A model generated the notes under the pieces. That model was not told where the DNA came from. It saw only the letters and a list, made by a program, of their open reading frames with translations, and ran no database searches. The translations under genes and the position numbers were made by a program. Below are positions 53,323-62,166 of a stretch of DNA of 64,000 nt, piece by piece; the first letter of the stretch is position 1; every line of letters starts with the position of its first letter. The stretch lies in assembly GCA_037127255.1 (NCBI GenBank), contig JBANSL010000003.1:48088814-48152813 (forward strand). Reading direction: 5' to 3'. This DNA comes from Persicaria tinctoria. Its lineage: Eukaryota > Streptophyta > Magnoliopsida > Caryophyllales > Polygonaceae.

Positions 53323-54336
53323 TTTTCTCCTGCAATTTCCATCACACGAACAAACTCAGCTTCTACCATTTATATTCGTCTCCCTCTGTCACCTGACAGA
53401 CTATCCCATGTCACTCAGTGTGAAACCCATGTCACCCATTTTGAATTGGAAGCCTATTATAACCAATACCTCAAACCTTCTTCAATAGGACACCTATGAC
53501 ATCCACATATCCCAATTTCCACAGCTCGCCATTTCTCGTATTCCGCCTACCACAATACATTTACATACCCTTCTCTCCAAAATGTAAACCCTTGTCACCC
53601 AATTGTCAAACCCCTGTCACCCGATTCGAACCTCATACCACCAATTTCCCATATCCATAGTTCCCCGACCGTTGCCCTAACCCATTCCGAAAACCACTGT
53701 CACCCAATTGGAAACCCTAACCACCGATTTCCCCTTTCCATACACGAAAACCACCCATGCCACCACCCGCCATTATCCAAACAAGATAACCACCAACCCG
53801 ACCCACCATTCACGCCGCCATTGCCCTAACCCCTTCACCCACTGCTTCCCCGACCCACACCCGCGCACCCTACCACCAAAGGGAGAAGAGTAAAAGGGTG
53901 TACCTGTTCTGTATGTCGTCGGCTCGTGGCTGCTGTGTCCTTTCCGGCGACGATGGACTTCCCCGCTCTCTCTCCTTTGGTGTATGCTAGAAGAAACCGC
54001 TACCGCAACCGCCCTCTCTCTCTTTTTCTTCTGGCGTCTCTGCAACTGCCTCTCTCTGTCTTTGCTATTGTCTCGGTTTGGGACGAGAAGGGAGATGGTG
54101 ATGGGATTGCATTTACTCTTTCCCGCCTGGCATCTCTCCTACTAGGTAGGTAATCATGACTCTATTTTATTTTTCATTTTTCTTTTCCATTAATTACAAC
54201 TGATTGCCGGTTTGGGGGGTACAAACCTGTACATTTTTGCAAATTTTTCTACAAAATGGCATTTTTGCCAATTTTCCGAAAAGGGTGGTATTTTTGCAAA
54301 CTTTTCTGAAAAAGTGGTATTTAGTGCTATTCCCTG
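53323..54336 (-). other. Promoter side of Ulp1 gene 3 and right MULE end
   Basis: Contains TGTCACC words at 53390-53435 and 53595-53706, C-rich sequence and, from about 54205, the right terminal repeat region with TTTTTGCAAATTTTTCTAC sub-repeats. Short frames are unsupported. Confidence 0.6.
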
Positions 54337-54345
54337 TAATTTAGG
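54337..54345. repeat. 9-bp target duplication, right side of the MULE
   Basis: TAATTTAGG, identical to 29557-29565. Confidence 0.88.
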
Positions 54346-54964
54346 TCAGTTGAAATTCGAATCTTATTTCACTAAGGTGACAAAGCTTACTGACACAAGT
54401 TGGTATGGTAAAACAATTGACATAAATAGTCAAATATAGTAAATCTGATACCAGGAATGCTTTCCCAATAAGTTAATGCTTCTATTTCCCATGTTAAATA
54501 TGCCTTGTACAACTTCAAATGTTGGTTGTTTACTACAAGGCTCATGTCTTTACTCTTTGGATTTATTTAAACATAAAACTCGCATGTTTTGTCATTCAAG
54601 TGAAACAAGAATCAAAGTATCAAACCCCAAGTCAATTGAATGAGGTTTGGAAATCTCGTGACACCGAAATGAGATTATGTCAACCCTCATGACACCTAAA
54701 TGAGGGGTCTCGTGAGAAATAAGGTTCACAAGGATAAAAAAAAGGTCTTCTAGCATATATATTTTTTCAAGCTCAACCAATCAGGTTTTATGATTGTTCA
54801 GTACAGTCATAAAGGTCGTTCACTCCAAAAAGGCATAAAATATCATCACATTCACATGACTCAATCCCAAACAAGCATTTTCACCATCATTGATCACCTC
54901 TAGTAATGGTTATAATCAACACTACGTATGGCACATGTTGATAATAAACTATATATCCATTTAC
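54346..54964 (-). other. CACTA interior: intron of the captured kinase fragment
   Basis: AT-rich sequence between exon 54965-55092 and the MULE. With 29363-29556 it would form one intron before the MULE insertion. No other feature is seen. Confidence 0.6.
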
Positions 54965-55535
54965 CTCAAGAAATTTGAAATCAGGCTTCAAAATCAAACA
55001 GATTCCTTCTTGAGTTAATAAAGATCGGATAACAAGAGAAAATCTTTCTGGAATACGGATCGGATATTGGTAAACCAACTGATTGAATTTACCTGCAATG
55101 TAATTGTTACTATTAGCCAAACCTGTATTTTAAAAATGATTAAAGCATAGCTTCCAATACTAATATAAATATATGAACACTATATTCCTTCGTTACCAAA
55201 GCACTTGAGAGTTTTATATATTCCAAAAAGAAGGATGCTCAAGCAAATTAGTTAACAGTGTATATAGAGTGTATTAGAGTATAGAGCATGTTTCTTTATT
55301 AATTGAGAAAAGATGTTCTATATTGAAAGTTCAAATACTTACTAGTAGCACTTCTGAAATTAAATTCAGATAAGCCCTTTCCAAGAGAATTCTGCCAGAT
55401 TGCTTCTAAAGCAGGAATGATCGGAGAAACATCAGTTCCCTTGGCAAGGAAACCAAGTCTGATGAAATCATTTGCCATCTCAGCATAGTCTTCATTGACA
55501 GCATGAACAACAGCATCGATCAAATCAGAAAACAT
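54965..55535 (-). pseudogene. Captured ABC1/aarF-like kinase exons, 5' part
   Basis: Two minus-strand exons, about 55535-55343 (LIDAVVHAVNEDYAEMANDF, IWQNSLGKGLSEFNFRS) and 55092-54965 (KFNQLVYQYPIRIPERFSLV, GICLILKPDFKFLE), joined across GTAAGT and a 3' AG. They precede, in reading order, the exons at 29362-28530 of the same gene. The sequence belongs to the region after the ABC1 kinase domain of plastid ABC1K proteins. The upstream kinase domain itself is not found, so the fragment is a captured 3' portion. The upstream end merges with a short repeat (TGTAATGATATTTTGTT) that may mark the capture breakpoint. Confidence 0.75.
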
Positions 55536-55635
55536 GTAATGATATTTTGTTCAAAAGCATGTAATGATATTTTGTTTAAGATGATATATATCACACCGGA
55601 AAACATGTAATGATATTTTGTTCAAAAGCTTCTAC
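55536..55635. repeat. Short tandem repeat at the edge of the captured gene
   Basis: CATGTAATGATATTTTGTT occurs three times (about 55533, 55558 and 55604), with AAAGC tails between. Confidence 0.85.
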
Positions 55636-56849
55636 TCTCTACTTGAATAAAGTGGCCAAATATTTTTAGCTAGAGTTCAAGCCAAGAAGATTAATGATAC
55701 GTCATCGACTTCCACAAATAAGTAGCCCAGTATATTTATTAATCAAAAGAGAAAATGTGAAAGAAAACACAATCGATGAAGTTATTGAGATGCATACCTA
55801 TTAAATCATGTACATTTTAATGTTTTATAAGATAAAAAAAATATTTCTTTAGACATTGCTTATATTTAGCAGTACACTATTACTCTTTTGTCGTATAATA
55901 ACATTAAATTATTTCCAATTTGCTAGAAAATTGGTGCATCAAATAAACTCACTCAAATAAGGAGGGGGACTAACCTGGAAGGTGGGTGGGATGGGTTTTG
56001 ATCAGCAAACTTGAACACCGATTACAATGAATAGCAAAATCAAACACCCATTACAATTGAATACCAAAATCGAAAACCCTACATCTGAATTCTGAACCAG
56101 AGAACTTTTTTATACCAAAATCGAAAACCCTACACCAATTACAATGTTCTCTCTTGCTCTTACTATCAAAAAAGAGGAATCAAAACACTAGATTGAATTT
56201 TTTTTATACAAAAATCGAAAACCCTACATCTGAATTTTGAACTAGAGAACCCTAAACCTAGATCTAAAGCATCAATGGAGAGGAGGAATTGAAACCCTAA
56301 ACTGAAATTCCTACTCGTTTTGAAGCTATTGCAAATCAGTAAAGCTTTAGAAATTAGCTAGCCTGAGATGGATTCCCCTCAAATCAGTTAGACATCTCTT
56401 GAGGCTTTGAAAATTTTAGTCAGTTAGAGGAGTCGGTCGGCGTCATCTCCTTGTGGTGCTCATGGAGTGGATCGATTCGGAGTCGCTGTGGGGTTTAGTC
56501 GCCAGAGTCGGTGTGGAACCATGGAGGGGGAGGGGAAGAGCGATACTGGTGGCTGCGAAATGGGATGAGCTCCGGTGGAACTCTGGCCTCTATCTTCAAT
56601 TTGGGGGAGACCGGTGTTGGAGGTATCGGAAAGATCTGGTGAGTTATGAAGATCCTAGATCTGAGACGAGTGAGAGAAAGCATGAGATGAGAGAAGCCAT
56701 GGGAGGGTTGGAGTCCCAGATCGATCTGAGATGAGGGTTTTTTTTTAAGCGGGCCTTTAAAATTTTTGGAAAAAATAAGGCGGGTTTGTGTAAATTAAAC
56801 TCGTCAATTCAATTAACCACCCCCTTAGATAAGAAAAAATTTAGCGGGT
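55636..56849. other. CACTA interior: possible captured leader or first exon
   Basis: AAAATCGAAAACCCTACA and related words recur at about 56045, 56115 and 56210, giving a small repeat. The GC-richer block 56430-56735 has frames on both strands (93 residues on the plus strand), with no recognised family. It may be a promoter and first exon captured from another gene, but this is a guess. Confidence 0.35.
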
Positions 56850-57555
56850 TTTGATAAACCGCCGCCGTAGTTATTTTTACTTAAATGAACCATTGTCAAA
56901 AGCTACATGAACCGCTTTCATTGGGTATGTTTTAAAAACCGTTGTCTAAACCGCCTCCATCGACCAAACGATTTCCAAATTCGTAAAATTCTCCTAAACC
57001 GTTGTGGCGAACCGCTTCTTTACCAAATCGATGGTCCACCGCTCTAAACCGTCTCCTCTGCTCGGAATTATAGTAGTGGTAATTACAAAGACAGCGGTTT
57101 TAATTGGGTATAGACAACAGTTATGTCAATCGTATTATTTGAGATGTCTTGATATCTATGACAATGGTTCTTACTATATATATTCGTTGTTTTTATAATA
57201 ACAAAGACAACGTTTTTAATTGGCCATAAACAACAGTTCTGTCAATTGTATTCTTATATATGTTCTCTATATCTATGACAACGGTTCTTTGTATATTCGT
57301 TGTCTTTGTAAATACAAAGACAACGGTTTCAACGGTACATAGACAACGATTCCATCAACCGTATTCTTTGAGATGTCTTCTATATGTATGACAACGGTTG
57401 TTTATACATACGTTGTCTTTGCAATTACAAAGACAACGGTTATAACTAATAACCGTTGTGCATCCCCAAAAACTCTAATTTCTACCAATATAGACAACAT
57501 TATTTTAAAAATCATTGTCTATAAGGTGTTGTCTATAACCATTTTTGTACTAGTG
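56850..57555. repeat. Right subterminal repeat array and terminus of the CACTA element
   Basis: Words of the AACCGTTGTC/GACAACGGTT type recur at 57090-57540, mirroring the left end. The last bases, TTTTTGTACTAGTG, are the inverted terminus. Confidence 0.88.
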
Positions 57556-57957
57556 AGTTTCAATCAGAACATCCTTGGACTTGCCTTCCTTGATCTCAAG
57601 TATCACACCCATGGCCATAGAGGATGTCGTTGTTGAAGAGGGAGGGGGTGGTGTTGTGGGCTTTGATAGCTTCGACCCCAATGAGATGACGACTTTTCGC
57701 ATTTCTTGTACTTGTTGAATTGAGTCTTCCGCGAGCTTGCGGATCTCTTGCCATGGCGGTTCAACCTTCTTCTTTCGCCGAGCCTTATCCTCTCGAGCCC
57801 ATCTCTTTCGATATCTCATCCGGAGCTCTTGATCAACTACATCATATGTAGCACCATCCATGTCGCTCCAACGAAGATACCCATCATCATAGGCTTGAAT
57901 GGTTCATTGGATGTACTCTTCAGACAAAGGGTTGGAACTCGCCTTCTTGAACATTTT
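57556..57957 (-). pseudogene. N-terminal part of the element D gag-like frame
   Basis: The frame opens at 57957 (MFKKASSNPLSEEYIQ), meets a TGA at about 57907 and continues from 57861 (MDGATYDVVDQELRMRYRKRW) to the CACTA insertion at 57556. It is a basic, helical, Lys/Arg-rich segment like the N-terminal region of small gypsy gag proteins. It continues in frame in 27698-27408. The frame lies just inside the primer site at 58011. Confidence 0.6.
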
Positions 57958-58010
57958 GACTAAAAAGAAACAACTCGGATATCGAAAGCTCGATGGACTC
58001 GAGTCGATTA

Positions 58011-58022
58011 GCTCTGATACCA
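58011..58022 (-). promoter_or_regulatory. Primer binding site (initiator Met tRNA) beside the middle LTR
   Basis: TGGTATCAGAGC on the minus strand, two bases from the LTR-like repeat that starts at 58025. Confidence 0.88.
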
Positions 58023-58024
58023 CT

Positions 58025-58476
58025 TGATGTGCTCGGGAACACTCCGAGCCACCAGAATCGACGACAAGGTTCCTCCTTTATTTGAAGAGATGAACTTTCT
58101 ACTAGTAACCGAATATGTATGGCAAAATTCGCAGACCTCTCACCCTTGAACCTCCCACACTCGATCTCAATCCTCTCGGAATCGCACTCTGAGGATCTCA
58201 ACCCGTCGACACCTTCGCCTCTCATTAGGGTGTCTCCCTCGGCATCTCACCAAAGGGTTCTGTTTTTAGCATCTCACCAAAAACATGATCCTTAACCCAG
58301 AATCAAAGGAAGCAAATGTGCTCAACTTTTCACTCAAAAATTCAACTTATATTAGAAAATGACAAGCCTTACAAAATATATAGGAGAAAATTGTTGCCTC
58401 TTAAGTGTTTACAACCAATGTGGGACATTTTTTTATAGAAAAATAAAGGAAAACTCTATGAGTCTAGATCACATCA
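58025..58476 (-). repeat. Diverged middle LTR within element D
   Basis: Begins TGATGTGCTCGG and ends GATCACATCA. It is related to, but clearly different from, the LTR at 26703, sharing CTCTCACCCTTGAA, CTCGATCTCAATCC and CACCTTCGCCTCTC. It has a primer site on its left and a polypurine tract on its right, so it served as 5' LTR to one interior and 3' LTR to another. Confidence 0.8.
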
Positions 58477-58763
58477 TCCTCCCCTCCTTTGAAAAATATT
58501 CGTCCTCGAATCTTGCGTTGCCCTTCCAAAAGGTACGATACGCCCCTGTACGTTGGATCTACGGAAGGTATTGATGGTCGGTCTTGCAAAAGCTTTCGAA
58601 TCTACTTGTCCCTTCCAAATGGTACATGACGCCCCTGTACGTTGGATCTGCATAATGCACTTCAATGGTTGGTCCTGGACAAAACTCCAACGGATGGTTA
58701 TGGATGCTTGTGACAACAACACAAAAAGATTGAGGAACCCTAGCCGGAAGCTCTGATACCACT
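58477..58763 (-). other. Short internal remnant with tract and primer site
   Basis: Begins with a polypurine tract (AAAGGAGGGGAGGATGA on the minus strand). It holds an imperfect duplication of a segment with CGCCCCTGTACGTTGGATCT (about 58531 and 58632), and ends with TGGTATCAGAGC (minus strand, 58750-58761). Confidence 0.75.
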
Positions 58764-59033
58764 TGATGAGACCCGAGGACCGGATCGACCAAGGCTCGAG
58801 CTTTCAAACACTCTTTTTGTGGGACTAATTTTTGTGGTTTATGAAAATTGAAAAGAAGGGATATGTGAAGCCAAATTCGCAGGCCTCTCACCCTTGAATC
58901 CCCTACACTCGATCTCAATCCTCTCGGAATCACACTCCGAGGATCTCGACCCTTTGACACCTTCGCCTCTCACTAGGGTGTCACCCTCGGCCTCTCACCA
59001 AAGGGTTCGCTCTTAGCCTCTCACCAAGAACTC
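58764..59033 (-). repeat. 5' LTR of element D, cut by element C
   Basis: Near-identical to 26703-26970 and broken off after CACCAAGAACTC, where the LTR of element C begins. The intact copy continues GATCCTTAAC at this point. Confidence 0.9.
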
Positions 59034-62000
59034 TGTAACGGCCCAGGATTATGATTCCCGAGTTACGTTTCGAGGGATGAAACCCCTCGTTGGGATCTTG
59101 CGCCCCGAGTACAGGTTGAAGGTTTGAAATCGAAGATGTGTAGTTTAAAGTGGGATTTCGCACCCAAATCCGGAAGGTCCGTTGGAGACCCCGAGGTAAA
59201 CCCCTGTACCTGTCCTAAGTCTACAACGCGGGAAATCTTTTATCATGCAAAGGGCATAAGTTCTGAAAGTGATACAACCAGTGCCACGGCAGAGCCGGGT
59301 CAAAACAGAGTATAATTAGGGAGAAATCCCAAAAGCGTGAATCTGGTGAAGTCGGGTTTTAACCACTCACTCTCCGCCATATGAATAGACCCCGTCATAA
59401 CAGCACAAAATCAAGCAGTATATCGGGTACCTGAAACTATACCACCAAGTCAGGCCAAGAGTCCGCCCGCGGGTCCTCTGACCGCGCTGAGGACATATAA
59501 TACGCCTATACCTAGAATAAAGATGCCTTCATGCAGTACTGAAATATTAACCACACTATCATGTTCCTAACTCATATGTGCGGAATATTAAGTAAGGCCT
59601 TAACAAAGAATACCAAGTGGTATATCCCTCTTCTACCACCACCCCTCTTCCAGACAAGGTGGAGACTGGCCAGTTCGATGCTATAATCATATCAAATCTC
59701 ATCATCATATCATATCTCATCATCATATCATATCTCATGCCCATCTCGTATCTCGTGATATATATAAATGACTCGAGGAGGACAACACCCGATGAAGCTG
59801 GGCTGCCCTATGACCCTAGCAAGGACTCTAAGACTCACAGATAACGGCCGTTCTGTATTCAAACGCATACAGAGTAAGGATGCTCATTCGTAAATGCAAT
59901 TCCTAAGCATGATACTACATGACATGCTCTTATGCATATGCAACACCTACATACTATATGACACATCAGGCAGGAGGTACTGGTTACTGAGTAAGCCCCG
60001 GAGGTACTTACCTGGCTAGCAGATCGGCAATAGAAGAATCCAGCACACAGTAGTCACAATCACAGAGTATCACCTAGTACGTAATGGAATATACATAAGT
60101 CTACATCCAACTATTTAGCACTCAAGCACACCTCAATCAACAGAACAAGTAACATATTATGAAAGTCCTTTTAACGCATCATCCGCTCCCCAAGACCACA
60201 TCGTTCTCCATAAATCATTCAACCAATTCCGCATGTTCGTATACATCAATTCCGGATATACCTCAACGGTTCATCAAAATCATAAGACATAATTTGTGTG
60301 ATATAAAATCCTACTAGATCGTCATAATTATCCAACATTTAATCTCATATAATAATTCATCACAAGTCATGCTATTAGTCATACATATCATACTGTTAGT
60401 CAAACGATCATAATATCATGCTAGTTAGTCATCAAATAAGTCTTATTCCCAAGTTAGTTTCAAAACCGTTTCAAATCCCAGTTAAATAGTTATATATTCC
60501 GTCCCTTGAAAATACTCGCTAAATTCCCTTTTAAATTTATTTATTAGATTAACTTCCAACCTTGAAATTATTTTCCAAATTCTTTATAAATCTTTAAGTC
60601 CCAATAATATATTTTAAATCTCAAATAGTATTACATATATTTTAAATACCATTTACTTAACACATTTATAAATTATTTCCAAATCCCGATCATTTTTATT
60701 TAACAAATCAACCCTTATAATTCTCCCAAAATATAATAATTTATCTTTTAAATCCTCAAATACTATTATAATATATTTTAATTACCGTTAATTAGTTAAA
60801 TAATAAACGGATAACCCGAACCGAACCGAACCAAACCCGCTAATTAATCCCAACCCGGTTAACTTATTAAAACAAAATCTGTAAAGGCAAGGGCCCACAT
60901 GAGCCACGTTGGCATCACCTTCCCCAATTTCAAAAGGAAGAAATCCCGCCGGCGCCATGGCTTGCTCGACGCCGGACTCGCCCTCGCCGGCGATTTAAGC
61001 TCTTCCTCCGGGCCTCCGTCTCCGGCGACGTCCTGTGCCGAGCTCTGCCGCGCCTCAGCCTCCTGCTCACAGCTCCCTCGCTGCTCTCGCCTCAGCTCAC
61101 CCGTGCTCTGCTCAGCACGCTCTTTCGCCCGTCGATGCTCGTCTCGCACTCTCGACCGCGCTCTCGACCTTGCCGGAGCTCTCGAACTTCACCCGACACC
61201 CCACACTCAGCTCACGCACACTCGACACTTGCCCACAACCCGACCCAAGTCAGAAACGAATCGAAACAGAGGAAGGAAAAGATTGAACTCACCGAGGGAG
61301 TTCGCGACTTCGGAGCTCTCGATCAGAGGTATGAGCATCGTCGGAGGCTCGCGATGGCTCGTCGGATCTGCGTTGGACATGGGTGAGCGTGATGGTGAAG
61401 TCCGAGAGTGGTTTCGATTGAAGACGGAATAGAAACGCTTACCGGAACTTGGCTCGCGATCGAACATGGTAAAGAAGAGAGTGGGGTTGCGGTGGCTCTC
61501 GTGGCGGCTCCGGTGGTGGCTCCTCTGCGGGGTGTGGATCCAAGGGATGTTGCGGCTGCTGCTGGTGGCTTCGAGGAGGGTCGAAGGTGCTGCCGTGGTT
61601 TCTGCGCTCTCGAGGAAGGAGGAGGACGAGGGAGTGAAGAAGGATCGCGGTGGTGTTGTGTGAAGAGAGGCGGGAGGTGACAGTGATGGTGGTGATGAGG
61701 TACGTTGAAATGGTGATGGAGAGTGTGAATGTGATGGAGATGATATAAAGAGGGCGGAGTAGTGATGGTGATGGAGGGATGGCGTACAGCAAAAGAGGAA
61801 CAGAGTAGTTGGTTGTGGGTTGCAGAGGAGTAGGGGAGGGGCTGAACTGGCGGAGGATTTGACTGATATTAATTAAGACATCAGTCAAATTGAATACCCG
61901 GTAATAAATCCCGAATACGTGAATTTCGAATCCCGAAATTAGTTTCTAAATGTTAGTTTCCCAGAATCCCGCTTTCTCGATCAATGAGATTTTAAAAATT

Positions 62001-62166
62001 GACAAGGATATTGCCATCTGATAATTATTTTCAATTTTCAAGGTAAAAGGACGGAAATCGTTCGTCAAATTTTATATTACAGTCGGAATCCGCTAAACAA
62101 GCTTTTGATTCGATTTAAATTTCCTTTTTTCCGAAAAATTAGGATTTGAAAATCCGAGCCTTTACA
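59034..62166 (-). repeat. 3' LTR of element C (3133 bp)
   Basis: Full-length LTR of the A2/B family. The GC-rich block near 60900-61680 has long frames on both strands, none with recognisable domains and none conserved in length between LTR copies. Confidence 0.88.

Larger units (their letters stand above)
29566..54336. mobile_element. Giant Mutator-like element (24.8 kb) with Ulp1 and F-box cargo
   Basis: Bounded by the 9-bp duplication TAATTTAGG. The ends are short imperfect inverted repeats: GGGTAATTTGCACAAATA at the left, and CAGGGAATAGCACTAAATA at the right when read on the minus strand. Both continue into sub-repeats of the type TTTGCAAAAATACCAC. It encodes a Mutator-type transposase, three Ulp1-like protease genes, two F-box genes and a coiled-coil protein. 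Plant MULEs carrying Ulp1-like genes are known (the Kaonashi group in Arabidopsis), usually with weak terminal repeats as here. The F-box pair and the triple protease set are the unusual part. Most genes carry at least one disabling change. Confidence 0.86.
27699..57555. mobile_element. CACTA transposon (about 5 kb without nested MULE)
   Basis: The termini are inverted copies: CACTAGTACAAAAA at 27699 and its reverse complement ending at 57555. They are flanked by the 3-bp direct repeat AGT (27696-27698 and 57556-57558), the duplication size typical of CACTA elements. Arrays of subterminal repeats built on AACCGTTGTCTAT lie inside both ends. No TNPD/TNP2-type transposase is found; instead the interior carries exons of an ABC1-type kinase gene, so it is a non-autonomous gene-capturing copy. 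A MULE of 24.8 kb sits inside it. Confidence 0.9.
26703..59033 (-). mobile_element. Element D: small gypsy-type retroelement, split by CACTA and element C
   Basis: LTR copies at 26703-27415 and 58764-59033 are nearly identical where they overlap, are in the same orientation and carry a polypurine tract beside the left one and a tRNA-Met primer site beside the right one. They are therefore the 3' and 5' ends of one minus-strand element whose middle has been filled by a 29.9-kb CACTA insertion. A diverged LTR (58025-58476) also sits inside, making the structure compound. Only a short gag-like frame is seen and no pol, so it was non-autonomous. The far end of the 5' LTR is displaced beyond the window by element C. 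Confidence 0.78.

Noticed and set aside
56453..56734. 93-residue plus-strand frame in the CACTA interior
   Set aside because: No family recognised, and the opposite strand has an equally open frame; kept only as a possible captured exon region.
27699..57555. Treating the whole 30 kb as one transposon with a Mutator transposase and CACTA ends
   Set aside because: The 9-bp duplication at 29557 and 54337 shows a separate MULE inside; after its removal the kinase exons rejoin.
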